From JANQRZ01 sp965215165 (GTDB lineage Bacteria > Bacteroidota > Rhodothermia > Rhodothermales > JANQRZ01), in NCBI GenBank assembly GCA_965215165.1, contig CBDCCX010000006.1, positions 1,798,001 through 1,862,000 of the forward strand: a stretch of 64,000 nt of DNA. Direction: 5' to 3'. The stretch's first letter is position 1. Every line of letters begins with the position of its first letter. Of the stretch, positions 8,376 through 16,357 are shown piece by piece. A program made the position numbers and the translations under genes. The notes beneath the pieces are model-generated. The model searched no databases, had not been told where the DNA came from, and saw only the letters and a list, made by a program, of their open reading frames with translations.

Positions 8376-9362
8376 ATGGTTTTCGCGTCGCCCTCCTTTC
8401 TGCTGCTGCTGCTCGCCGTGCCGTTGCTGGCGTGGTGGGAAGGGCAGCGCGCGCGCCGCCGGCCGGAGAGCGTGTTCTTCTCCGACACCTCGGCGGCGGA
8501 GACCGTCCGGCCGACGCTGTGGGTGCGGCTGCGCGGCCTCCCGCTCGCGCTGCGCCTCGGGGCGCTCACGCTCGGCATCCTGGCCCTCGCCCGGCCCCAG
8601 GTCCGCGACGTCGTGCAGGAGCGCACCGCCGAGGGCATCGACATCGTCCTGGTCCTCGACCTCTCGACGTCGATGAAGGCCGAGGACTTCCGGCCCAACC
8701 GCTTCGAGGCGGCGAAGGACGTGGCGGCGCGGTTCGTCGACGGCCGCGTCTCGGACCGCATCGGGCTGATCGTCTTCGCGGCGCAGGCCTACACGCAGGC
8801 CCCGCTGACGCTCGACTACGGCTTCCTCAAGGAGATGCTCCGCAGCGTGCAGATGGGCCTGATCGAGGACGGCACCGCCATCGGCACGGCCCTCGCCACG
8901 GCCACGGCGCGGCTGCGCGACAGCACGGCCGAGAGCAAGGTCATCATCCTGCTCACCGACGGCCAGAACAACCGCGGCGAGGTGGACCCGGCGACCGCCG
9001 CCGACGTCGCCGCCGCGCTCGGCGTCAAGGTCTACACCATCGGCGTCGGCTCCGACGGGCGCGACGCCTTCGGCCGCCCCCTCCCGGACCGGATGCGCCG
9101 CCTGCTGCCCGCCGGGGCGCAGATCGACGAGGCGATGCTCACGACGGTCGCCGAGAAGACCGGCGGCCGCTACTTCCGCGCGACCGACCGCGAGGCCCTC
9201 GCGGCGATCTACGACGAGATCTCGACCCTCGAGACCACGGAGATCGAGGAGACCAGCTACCTCGACGTGGACGAGCGGTTCGCCCTCTTCCTCTGGCCCG
9301 CCTTCGGCCTGCTGCTGCTCAGCGTCCTGCTCTCGACGACCCGCCTGCGGCGCGTCCCCTGA
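8376..9362 (+). CDS. batA: BatA, membrane-anchored VWA-domain protein
   Basis: 328 aa. ATG 8376 is preferred over ATG 8358 because AGGGG sits 7 nt upstream and FASPSFLLLLLAVPLLAWW then starts the protein as in other BatA. Two N-terminal spans (about residues 3-20 and 55-72), a periplasmic or cytoplasmic VWA domain with the metal site Asp95-Leu-Ser97-Thr-Ser99 and TDGQNNRG, and a C-terminal span (LFLWPAFGLLLLSVLLST). In Bacteroidota BatA and BatB form the membrane VWA pair of the aerotolerance operon; the exact biochemical role is unsettled. The gene is followed by batB after 78 nt containing heptamer repeats. Confidence 0.95.
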   Translation: MVFASPSFLLLLLAVPLLAWWEGQRARRRPESVFFSDTSAAETVRPTLWVRLRGLPLALRLGALTLGILALARPQVRDVVQERTAEGIDIVLVLDLSTSMKAEDFRPNRFEAAKDVAARFVDGRVSDRIGLIVFAAQAYTQAPLTLDYGFLKEMLRSVQMGLIEDGTAIGTALATATARLRDSTAESKVIILLTDGQNNRGEVDPATAADVAAALGVKVYTIGVGSDGRDAFGRPLPDRMRRLLPAGAQIDEAMLTTVAEKTGGRYFRATDREALAAIYDEISTLETTEIEETSYLDVDERFALFLWPAFGLLLLSVLLSTTRLRRVP

Positions 9363-9404
9363 TTGCTGATTCCGTTTGAGGATTCTGGCCCGTGCTGGCA
9401 GAGC

Positions 9405-9439
9405 CCACTCCAAAATCCCCACTCCCAAATCCCCACTCC
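9405..9439 (+). repeat. Heptamer repeat array in the batA-batB spacer
   Basis: Five 7-nt units in phase: CCACTCC AAAATCC CCACTCC CAAATCC CCACTCC, ending 1 nt before the batB ATG at 9441. The units alternate, giving a 14-nt period. The array occupies the place of the ribosome-binding site, so it may affect batB translation. It is of the same 7-nt type as the other intergenic arrays in this window but with a different unit sequence. Confidence 0.65.
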
Positions 9440-9440
9440 C

Positions 9441-10445
9441 ATGTCTTGGTCCCATCCCGCGTGGCTGCTCGCGCTCGTCGCCGTGCCGGTGGCGGCGGCG
9501 CTGTTCGCGTGGGCGGCGGCGCGGCGGCGCGAGGCGCTCGGGCGCTTCGGCGGGCAGACCGCCTTCGCCGAGGCGACTGCGCGGCGGCGGTGGCACGCGG
9601 CGCTCGTCGTGGCGGCCCTCTTCGCGATGGCCGTGTCGCTCGGCGGCCCCCGCTACGGGACGCAGCTCCGCGAGGTGCGGCAGGACGGCCTCGACCTGAT
9701 CGTGGCGCTCGACGTCTCGGAGTCGATGCGCGCCGAGGACGTCGCGCCGAGCCGGCTCGACAAGGCGAAGTACGAGATCGAGGCCCTGCTGGGCGACCTG
9801 CCGGGCAGCCGGGTCGGCCTGGTGGTCTTCGCGGGCGAGGCCTTTCTGCAATGCCCGCTCACCTCCGACTTCGGGGCCGTCCGCCTCTTCCTCGACGCCT
9901 CCAACCCGTCGCTCATCCCGACCCAGGGCACGGACTTCGGCGAGGCCCTCCGCGTAGCCGCGCAGGCGTTCGACGTGGCCGACGAGAACCTGGACGGTCG
10001 TGAGGGCCGGGCGCGGGCGCTGCTGATCGTCTCCGACGGCGAGAACCATGCGGGCGGCTTCCGCCCGGCGCTCGCCGCGTTCGAGGACGAGGGCGTCGCC
10101 GTCTTCGCCGCCGGCGTCGGCGAGACGGACGGCGCGCCGATCCCGGTCTACCGCCAGAACCGGCTGGCCGGCTACAAGACCGACCGCACCGGGCAGACCG
10201 TCCAGAGCCGCCTCGACGAGGCCTCGCTGCGCGACCTCGTGGCCGGCGGTGCCTACTACCGGATCGGCCGCGCCGGGAGCGAGCTGCCCGAACTATCCGA
10301 CGCGCTGGACCGTTTGGACCGAGGCCCCGTCGCCAGCGAGGCGTTCGAGACCTACGCTGAGCAGTTCCAGTGGCCGCTCGCCGTCGCGCTGCTGCTGCTC
10401 GTCGTCGCGCACCTCGCCACCGTCCGCCGGTCTGAGTCCGCATGA
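9441..10445 (+). CDS. batB: BatB, membrane-anchored VWA-domain protein
   Basis: 334 aa. ATG 9441 opens MSWSHPAWLLALVAVPVAAAL, the usual BatB N-terminal span; the longer frame from 9363 would translate the repeat array. A second span lies at about residues 53-68. The VWA domain has the metal site Asp91-Val-Ser93-Glu-Ser95, then SDGENH. A C-terminal span (WPLAVALLLLVVAHLAT) ends the protein. It pairs with BatA. Its stop overlaps the next start (ATGA at 10442), so translation is coupled to the TPR protein. Confidence 0.95.
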   Translation: MSWSHPAWLLALVAVPVAAALFAWAAARRREALGRFGGQTAFAEATARRRWHAALVVAALFAMAVSLGGPRYGTQLREVRQDGLDLIVALDVSESMRAEDVAPSRLDKAKYEIEALLGDLPGSRVGLVVFAGEAFLQCPLTSDFGAVRLFLDASNPSLIPTQGTDFGEALRVAAQAFDVADENLDGREGRARALLIVSDGENHAGGFRPALAAFEDEGVAVFAAGVGETDGAPIPVYRQNRLAGYKTDRTGQTVQSRLDEASLRDLVAGGAYYRIGRAGSELPELSDALDRLDRGPVASEAFETYAEQFQWPLAVALLLLVVAHLATVRRSESA

Positions 10446-11092
10446 CCTATCGCCTCCTCGTCGCTGCCCTCTTCCTCTTCACGGTGCCCGCCGGGGCGCG
10501 GGAGGGCCGCCTTGGCAACGAGGACTATGCCCGGAGCGACTTCGGCCCCGCCGGGGCGCTCTACCGCGAAGGGATCGACCGCAGCGAGGCCGAGGGCGAG
10601 GCCGGGGCAGTCCGGGCGAATCTGTACAACAACCTCGGCTGCGCGCTCTACGAACAGCAAGAGTTCGAGCGCGCGCAGACGGCCTTCGAGACGTCGCTCG
10701 GCTTGGCGCTCACCGCCGAGGGCCGGGCGCAGGCCGCCTACAACGCGGGCAACGCTGCGGCCCGGCAGCAGGCCTTCGAGGCGGCGCTCGGGTTCTACCG
10801 GCACGCGCTCCTCGCCGACCCGGACCACGCCGAGGCGAAGTTCAACTACGAGTACCTTCGGCGGCAGCTTCAGCCCGACGCGCCGCCGGAGCCGGACGCT
10901 GCCCAGCCCTCGCCCTTCGCGCAGGCCGTCAAGGCCGAGGCCGACTCGCTCGTCGCGGCGCGCCAATACCGGGCCGCGCTCGAGACCATGCAGCGCGGCC
11001 TCGCCACCGACTCGACCGTGAGCGCCTACGGCGATTTCCTCAGCCGCCTCGGCGCGGTCGTCGAGATCGACGATGGACCCGAGAAGCCATGA
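10442..11092 (+). CDS. TPR protein of the Bat operon
   Basis: 216 aa with a cleavable signal peptide (MTYRLLVAALFLFTVPAGA), so it is periplasmic. Residues 25-140 hold about three TPR units (NLYNNLGCALYEQQEFERAQ; AAYNAGNAAARQQAFEAALG; a third around DPDHAEAKFNYEYLRRQL). A linker rich in Pro and Ala and one more helical hairpin follow. The NAGN and FNYE features match TPR proteins found beside BatB in other Bacteroidota. It overlaps batB by 4 nt and its own stop overlaps the following start at 11089. It is probably a scaffold for the VWA proteins. Confidence 0.88.
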   Translation: MTYRLLVAALFLFTVPAGAREGRLGNEDYARSDFGPAGALYREGIDRSEAEGEAGAVRANLYNNLGCALYEQQEFERAQTAFETSLGLALTAEGRAQAAYNAGNAAARQQAFEAALGFYRHALLADPDHAEAKFNYEYLRRQLQPDAPPEPDAAQPSPFAQAVKAEADSLVAARQYRAALETMQRGLATDSTVSAYGDFLSRLGAVVEIDDGPEKP

Positions 11093-11664
11093 CTCGCCTC
11101 CTCCCCTTCCTTCTTTTGTGCGCGGCGGCCCCGGTCACGGCCCAGGACGTGGCCGACTACTACCACGCCGCCGCGCGCCACTACATCGAGCAGGAGAACC
11201 CCGAGGCCGAGGCCGCTGCCGAGGCCGGCTTGGCGCTCGACCCGGAGAATGAGAAACTCCGCGCGCTCTTGGATAAAATCCGCGAACGCGACGAAGGCGA
11301 CAGCGGCGAGCAGCAGCCCGGCGACGCTGACGAACAGGAGCCTGGCGAGGGCGAGCCGCAGCCCGGCGAAGGCGAGCCGCAACCGGACGGAGAGGGCGAA
11401 GCGGAGGGGGAGACGGGCGAGCAACCGCCCGAGGCCGAGCAGCAGCCGGACGAGGGCGAGCCGCAGCCGGGCGACGGCACCGAGCCGCCGGACGATCCGC
11501 AGGGCGGCGGCGGCACGCCGACCCCGCTCGAGGTGGAGCCGGGCGAGATGAGCCGCGCCGAGGCCGAGCGCATCCTCCGCGCCATCCAGACCGACGAGCT
11601 CGAGCTGCTGCGCGACGTGCAGCGCCGCCGCGCCCGCCCGCGCTACGTCGAAAAAGACTGGTGA
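11089..11664 (+). CDS. batC: BatC-like periplasmic protein with acidic low-complexity region
   Basis: 191 aa. A signal peptide (MTRLLPFLLLCAAAPVTA) precedes one TPR-like hairpin (YYHAAARHYIEQENPEAEAA). Residues 70-150 are a low-complexity stretch dominated by Gly, Glu, Gln and Pro (GEPQPGEGEPQPDGEGEAEG), likely unstructured and very acidic. The conserved C-terminal helix (MSRAEAERILRAIQTDELEL) ending in ARPRYVEKDW is the part usually kept in BatC. It overlaps the genes on both sides by 4 nt. The assignment rests on position and on the C-terminal motif. Confidence 0.82.
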   Translation: MTRLLPFLLLCAAAPVTAQDVADYYHAAARHYIEQENPEAEAAAEAGLALDPENEKLRALLDKIRERDEGDSGEQQPGDADEQEPGEGEPQPGEGEPQPDGEGEAEGETGEQPPEAEQQPDEGEPQPGDGTEPPDDPQGGGGTPTPLEVEPGEMSRAEAERILRAIQTDELELLRDVQRRRARPRYVEKDW

Positions 11665-13493
11665 GGCAGATGCTAGCTTTCGACTGTCGAATGCCGCTCG
11701 CGCGGTGGATACGGTGGGCGCTGCTCTCCCTCGCCGTGCTCGCTCCGGCGGCGGCGGCGCAGGTCACGGTCCACGCCTTCGTGGACAAGACCACGATGGG
11801 CGACGGCGAGACGCTGCTCTACACCATCGAGGCCAGCGGCCCCTTCGGCGACCTCGGCCAGGTGGAGCCGCCGGAGACCCGAGGCCTCACCGCCGTCCAG
11901 ACCCAGCCCATCCCCGAGTGGGACGTCACCATCCGAGGCGGGCAGACGCAGCAGCGCCTCCGGCTCCAGTGGCAGTACCGGCCGCTCGGCACCGGGCAAG
12001 TCTATCTCGGCGAAGCCACCCTTCGCCTCGACGGCCGCGCCTACACGACCGCCCCGGTCACGGTCCAGGTCGTCGACCAGGCGCAGCGACCGTCGGCGGC
12101 GCTCGCGTCTCCCGGCCCGGCCTCGTCGCCGCGCCCCGATTTCAGCGGCCCGGCCGACCTCTTCATCCGCGCCGAGCCCGCCACGGCGACGGCGTTTCTC
12201 GGCGAGCAGGTCGTGGTCGACTACGTGCTCTACTTCGAGCCGAGCGTGCACCCGCGCAACAGCCGGATCGCGAGCGCGTGGGACGCCGACGGGTTCTGGC
12301 GCGAGGAGCTGGAGCTGGACCGCATCGCCACCCCGCGCACGATCACCGTAGATGGGCGCACCTTCGAGGCCGCCCCGATCAAGCGGATGGCTGTCTTCCC
12401 GACCCGCACTGGGCCGCTCGCCGTAGACTCCCTCTCCATCGAGATCGACGTGATGCGGGCGAGCGGCGGAGGGCGAAGCGTGTTCGGCCGCCTGTTCCGC
12501 TCGCGCTTCGAGCGCGAGACGCTGACGGCTCCGCGCGTGACCGTCGAGGCCCGGCCGCTGCCCTCTGGTGCGCCGGCCTCGTTCAGCGGAGGCGTCGGGC
12601 AGTTCGCGTTGGCTGTCGAGGTAGACCGCGCCGAGGTGGAGGCGGGCGAGCCGGTCCGGGTGGCCGCGACGGTCTCGGGCACGGGCAACATCGCCACGCT
12701 CGACGCGCCGACGTGGGCCGTGCCGGCGTCGTTCGAGCAGTACCCCACGCGCGAGGCCGAGCGGATCGACCGGCCCGCGCGGCGGCTGCGCGGCGAGAAG
12801 ACGTTCACGTTCACCCTCGTGCCGCGCTCTGGCGGCGCGTTCGTGCTGCCGCCGCTGGCGTGGAGCTACTTCGACCCCGAGGCCGAGCAGTACCGCACGC
12901 TCCGCTCGGACTCGCTCCGGCTGCGCGTCCTCGGCCCCGCCGCGCCCCTCGCCGAGGCAAGCCCGGCCGAGACCGACGACGCCCTAGCCGGTCCGTTCAA
13001 GACTGCTAGCTGGCAGCGGGCGAGCGCAGCGAAGCCGCTCTGGGCGAGTCCGTGGCTGTGGGCCGGGTTCGGACTGCCCGCTCTGGCCGTGCTCGGCCTG
13101 CTCGCCGTCCGACACTTTCGGGAGCGCGACGAGGAGTCGGCAGCGGCCCGCAGCCTCCGCGCGTTTCCCGAGGCCCGGCACGGGCTGGACACGGCCGCCG
13201 CCCATCTTCCCAGCAACCCCCGCGCGTTCTGGTCCGACCTCGACCGCACGCTCCGCCGCTTCCTCACCGACCGCCTCGGCGCGCCGGCCCACAGCCTCGC
13301 CCTCCCCGACCTCGACCGCCTGCTCGCCCAACGGGGCGTCGCGCCCGAGACGCGCTCGGCGATCGTCCGTCTGCTCGGCGAAAGCGGCGCGGCCCCGTTC
13401 GCCCCGCTTCCGGCCGCCCCGCCGGCGACCACCGCCGACGCGGCGGCCCGCCTGATGGCCGCCGTGAACGACGAAGCCGCCGCTCTGTCCTGA
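11661..13493 (+). CDS. batD: BatD, oxygen-tolerance protein
   Basis: 610 aa. GTG 11661 overlaps the previous stop; ATGs at 11670 and 11691 are alternatives, and the last (MPLARWIRWALLSLAVLAPAAAA) gives the cleanest signal peptide. The large periplasmic part (residues 30-455) consists of BatD repeats (VTVHAFVDKTTMGDGETLLY; ADLFIRAEPATATAFLGEQV), with an Ig-like region near residue 310 (VGQFALAVEVDRAEVEAGEP). A membrane span (PWLWAGFGLPALAVLGLLAV) and a cytoplasmic domain of about 130 residues follow. BatD is the main periplasmic subunit of the Bat system, with a presumed role in envelope stress. Confidence 0.93.
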   Translation: MRQMLAFDCRMPLARWIRWALLSLAVLAPAAAAQVTVHAFVDKTTMGDGETLLYTIEASGPFGDLGQVEPPETRGLTAVQTQPIPEWDVTIRGGQTQQRLRLQWQYRPLGTGQVYLGEATLRLDGRAYTTAPVTVQVVDQAQRPSAALASPGPASSPRPDFSGPADLFIRAEPATATAFLGEQVVVDYVLYFEPSVHPRNSRIASAWDADGFWREELELDRIATPRTITVDGRTFEAAPIKRMAVFPTRTGPLAVDSLSIEIDVMRASGGGRSVFGRLFRSRFERETLTAPRVTVEARPLPSGAPASFSGGVGQFALAVEVDRAEVEAGEPVRVAATVSGTGNIATLDAPTWAVPASFEQYPTREAERIDRPARRLRGEKTFTFTLVPRSGGAFVLPPLAWSYFDPEAEQYRTLRSDSLRLRVLGPAAPLAEASPAETDDALAGPFKTASWQRASAAKPLWASPWLWAGFGLPALAVLGLLAVRHFRERDEESAAARSLRAFPEARHGLDTAAAHLPSNPRAFWSDLDRTLRRFLTDRLGAPAHSLALPDLDRLLAQRGVAPETRSAIVRLLGESGAAPFAPLPAAPPATTADAAARLMAAVNDEAAALS

Positions 13494-13506
13494 TGGTTCT
13501 ATCCTG

Positions 13507-14232
13507 ATGGTCGCCCTCCTCCTCGTGCTCGCGCTCGCGCCCGTCGCCGACAGCCCCGCCGAGGCGGAGCGGCTGTTCGCGCTCGGCAACCGGCTGCTCG
13601 CCGCCGATCCGGGCGGCGCGGCGGCGGCCTACGAGGGAGCCGCCGCCACGGGCTGGACGAGCCCCGAGCTGGAGCTCAACCTGGGGAAAGCGTACCTCGA
13701 CGCGGGCGACCTCGGACGGGCCGTGCTCCACGCCGAGCGCGCGCGGCGGATTGCCCCCCGCCACCCGGCCTTGGCGCAGCGTCTCGCCTCGGTCCGCGAG
13801 CAGGTCGGTGCCGCGCAGCCGCCGCCGCGCCCGGCCGAGGCCACCGCGCAGTGGCTCTCGGCGCACGTCGGCGCGAGCGGGATGGCAGCGGTGCTGTGGA
13901 TGCTCTACCTCGCCGTGCTCGGCCTGCTCGGCTTTCGCATCTGGCGGCGCGAGGCCCGGCCCTGGTGGCGGCGGGCAATGCTGGTACTCGTGCCCCTCAC
14001 CGTCTTTGTCGCCGGGGCGGCCGTGCTCACGATGCACACCGAGGCCGCGCCGCGCGGCGTGCTCCTTGCCGAGGCCTCGGTGCACACCACGCCGTCCGAG
14101 GCGGCGGAACACCGCATGTGGCCCGAGGGCACCGTACTTCGTCTCGGCGAGCAGCGCGGTCTCTGGCAGGCCGTCCGCCTCCCCGGTGGAGGCACGGGCT
14201 GGGTCGAGGCGTCCGCACTGGAAACCATTTAG
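13507..14232 (+). CDS. batE: BatE, TPR and SH3-like membrane protein
   Basis: 241 aa. A signal segment (VALLLVLALAPVADS), then about two TPR units (AERLFALGNRLLAADPGGAA; ELELNLGKAYLDAGDLGRAV), then two membrane spans (AAVLWMLYLAVLGLLGFRIW; AMLVLVPLTVFVAGAAVL) and a C-terminal SH3b-like domain ending with GTGWVEASALETI. This order is the BatE layout. It is the last bat gene, 13 nt after batD. The C-terminal part may bind peptidoglycan; that is inference from SH3b families. Confidence 0.88.
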   Translation: MVALLLVLALAPVADSPAEAERLFALGNRLLAADPGGAAAAYEGAAATGWTSPELELNLGKAYLDAGDLGRAVLHAERARRIAPRHPALAQRLASVREQVGAAQPPPRPAEATAQWLSAHVGASGMAAVLWMLYLAVLGLLGFRIWRREARPWWRRAMLVLVPLTVFVAGAAVLTMHTEAAPRGVLLAEASVHTTPSEAAEHRMWPEGTVLRLGEQRGLWQAVRLPGGGTGWVEASALETI

Positions 14233-14259
14233 GAGATGGTCCGCCCTCCCCCTTCCTCG

Positions 14260-14266
14260 TACCTTG
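14260..14266 (+). promoter_or_regulatory. Possible -10 (-7) element directly before tdk
   Basis: TACCTTG fits the Bacteroidota TAnnTTTG box and lies 5 nt before the ATG at 14272. If used, transcription would begin at or next to the start codon, giving a leaderless mRNA. No matching -33 TTTG is visible at the usual spacing. The same TACCTTG-ATG arrangement precedes mntA at 19669. Confidence 0.35.
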
Positions 14267-14271
14267 ACCGC

Positions 14272-14931
14272 ATGGAACCCCACGTGCTCCCCCCCACCGA
14301 CGCCGAGCGCCGGGGCTGGATCGAGGTCATCTGCGGGTCGATGTTCAGCGGCAAGACCGAGGAGCTGATCCGCCGCCTCAAGCGCGCCCGCATCGCCCGG
14401 CAGCGCGTCGAGATCTTCAAGCCGGCGCTCGACAACCGCTACGCGCAGACGGCCGTGGTCTCGCACGACGAGAACGCGATCCCGTCGATCGTGGTCGATG
14501 CCGCGGATCAGGTCCTACTCCTCGTCGGCGAGGCGGCGGTCGTCGGGATCGACGAGGCGCAGTTCTTCGGGTCGGAAATCGTCGGCGTCTGCGAGGCGCT
14601 CGCGCGGCAGGGGCGGCGCGTGATCGTGGCCGGCCTCGACCAGGACTTCCGCGGCCGCCCCTTCGAGCCGATCCCGCAGCTTATGGCCGTCGCCGAGTTC
14701 GTGACCAAGCTCCACGCGATCTGCGTGGCGTGCGGCGCGCCGGCTAACCACTCGCAGCGCCTGGTCAGCAGCGACGACCGGGTGCTCGTCGGGGAGAAGG
14801 AGGCGTACGAGCCGCGCTGCCGCCTGCACTTCGAGCCGCCGGAGAGGCGCGCCGCCGAGGCACCGACCGAGACGCCGACCGAGACGCTGCCGCACGCCCA
14901 CCCCGAAACGGTCAGCAGCAAAGCGAGGTAG
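14272..14931 (+). CDS. tdk: Thymidine kinase (type II)
   Basis: 219 aa cytosolic enzyme that phosphorylates thymidine to dTMP in nucleotide salvage. Walker A is GSMFSGKT (residues 22-29). The lasso and active-site part is VVGIDEAQFF, whose Glu is the catalytic base. Zinc ligands are supplied by CVAC and the later CRLH. ATG 14272 begins at the usual family position; the in-frame ATG at 14236 adds 12 residues without conservation. The C-terminal 25 residues are Thr/Glu/Pro-rich and unconserved. It follows batE by 39 nt but is probably transcribed from its own promoter. Confidence 0.96.
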   Translation: MEPHVLPPTDAERRGWIEVICGSMFSGKTEELIRRLKRARIARQRVEIFKPALDNRYAQTAVVSHDENAIPSIVVDAADQVLLLVGEAAVVGIDEAQFFGSEIVGVCEALARQGRRVIVAGLDQDFRGRPFEPIPQLMAVAEFVTKLHAICVACGAPANHSQRLVSSDDRVLVGEKEAYEPRCRLHFEPPERRAAEAPTETPTETLPHAHPETVSSKAR

Positions 14932-14969
14932 CGCAACTCAGCCCCCGCGCGGCGCGTCCTACCGGCGTC

Positions 14970-15458
14970 ATGTCGCTGTCCGACTCGTTCCTGCTCCTGT
15001 TCGCTGGCCTCGCGGCGCTCGCCTTGGTGGCGGGCGTCGGCACCCGGCTCGCCGTGGCCCTGCTGCGGCGGCGTCGGAGTCGGGCCGAGGCGGCCGGCCG
15101 CCGGACCCGCGACTGGGGCGGGCGGGACCGCGAGCGGATGCGGAGCAAGTATTTCCAGAAGGAGCACCGCGCCCGCGCCGTTCGCGCCCGCCACCGGCAC
15201 CTCCACACGGCCGAGGCTCCGCCGCCCGAGGCCGAGGCGGCCGCCCCGACGCCGCCGGAGCGCCTTCACCGCGCCACGCTCGGCCTTAGCGGCGCGCTCA
15301 CGCCCGAGGCCGTGCGCCTGGCCTACAAGGCGCGCGTCCGCGAGTACCACCCGGACCAAGTGGCGCGCCTCGGCGTGAAGCTGCGCGTGCTGGCTGAGGA
15401 GGAGACCAAGCGGATCAACGAGGCCTACGCCTACTTCCGCAAGCACGTCGGCTTCTAG
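14970..15458 (+). CDS. Membrane-anchored J-domain protein
   Basis: 162 aa. An N-terminal membrane segment (SFLLLFAGLAALALVAGVGT, residues 6-25) is followed by a long basic region (RRRRSRAEAAGRRTRDWGGR) and a C-terminal J-domain with His127-Pro-Asp129 in REYHPDQV. A J-domain stimulates the ATPase of a DnaK-type chaperone, so the protein may recruit DnaK to the membrane. The J-domain is at the C-terminus, as in TerB/DjlA-like architectures, but no TerB domain is present. It lies 38 nt after tdk on the same strand. Confidence 0.85.
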   Translation: MSLSDSFLLLFAGLAALALVAGVGTRLAVALLRRRRSRAEAAGRRTRDWGGRDRERMRSKYFQKEHRARAVRARHRHLHTAEAPPPEAEAAAPTPPERLHRATLGLSGALTPEAVRLAYKARVREYHPDQVARLGVKLRVLAEEETKRINEAYAYFRKHVGF

Positions 15459-15610
15459 CCCCGGTCCGGTGGCTCGCTCGCGGGCGGCGAGCAGCGGCCA
15501 AACCCGCTAGCGGTTCAGGGGCGGTACAGCTTTTGAGAACGGCGCAGGACAGCTACAGAACCCCGCGCCGACGCTGTTCTTCCTCTCTTCTGGGCCTAAG
15601 CCTACCCCCG

Positions 15611-16267
15611 ATGGATACAATTTCCCAGGCCGACCCCCTCAGCCCCGCGCCGCTCCCGTCGCCGGATCAGCTCGAGCTCTTCGCGCTCCCGCGGCTCCCC
15701 GACACGATGGACCTCGCGCCCTCGGACGTCCTGGCGGAGGGCGTCACGCTGACAGCAAGCCCGTCGCCCGTTCGCCCGGCTGAGCGCACCGTGGTGCCGG
15801 CGCTCGTACCGCGCCTGCTCGCCAAGCTCATCGACGGGACGGTCGCCGGCGTGCTCTACACGCTCTGCACCGTCGTGGTGGCGGACTGGCTCACCGGGTT
15901 TCTGCTCGGCGGCGTCCTCGCGTCGGTCTACCTCCTCGTCTCGGACGGCCTCGACCTGGAGGCGATGCCGAGGCGCTCGTTCGGCAAGAAGATCATGGGG
16001 CTGACCGTCGCCCGGCTCGACGGCGAGCCGGTGGGCGTCTGGGCGTCGGTGCAGCGCAACTGGATGTTCGCGGTGCTCTACTTCGTGCAGGCCTTCACCT
16101 TCGCCGCGCCGGCCGTCAGCATCCTGCTGCTGGTCGCCACACTCGGGCTGATCGGGTACGAGGTCTACTGGGTCGCCACCTCGCCCGGCGGCGTCCGCTG
16201 GGGCGACGACCTCGCCGCCACCGAGGTGCTCCAGGTCGTCGCCGAGCCGGCCCGGCCGAGGGGCTGA
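15611..16267 (+). CDS. RDD-family membrane protein
   Basis: 218 aa. The N-terminal 65 residues are Pro/Ser-rich and hydrophilic. An RDD domain follows: VPRLLAKLIDGTVAGVLY begins the first span with the conserved Arg and Asp, and the later RRSFGKKIMGLTVARLDG is the usual cytoplasmic loop. Three to four spans are predicted. RDD proteins are often of unknown function; some act as Na+(Li+, K+)/H+ antiporters. ATG 15611 is preferred to the upstream in-frame ATG at 15533, which lies in noncoding-looking sequence. Confidence 0.88.
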   Translation: MDTISQADPLSPAPLPSPDQLELFALPRLPDTMDLAPSDVLAEGVTLTASPSPVRPAERTVVPALVPRLLAKLIDGTVAGVLYTLCTVVVADWLTGFLLGGVLASVYLLVSDGLDLEAMPRRSFGKKIMGLTVARLDGEPVGVWASVQRNWMFAVLYFVQAFTFAAPAVSILLLVATLGLIGYEVYWVATSPGGVRWGDDLAATEVLQVVAEPARPRG

Positions 16268-16297
16268 TCTCGGGACCGATTTCGGGGGGCGCAGCGG

Positions 16298-16327
16298 TTG
16301 CGGCGGCGCCGGCGCGGGAGTATGTTG
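16298..16327 (+). promoter_or_regulatory. dnaX promoter, Bacteroidota type
   Basis: TTG at 16298-16300 and TATGTTG at 16321-16327 are separated by exactly 20 nt, matching the -33 TTTG and -7 TAnnTTTG pattern of Bacteroidota primary sigma factors. The expected transcript start is near 16334, about 24 nt before the dnaX ATG. The porV-like promoter at 27058 has the same 20-nt spacing. Confidence 0.6.
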
Positions 16328-16357
16328 CAGCCGTTCCCTGCCCCGCCTCCCGCTCCC

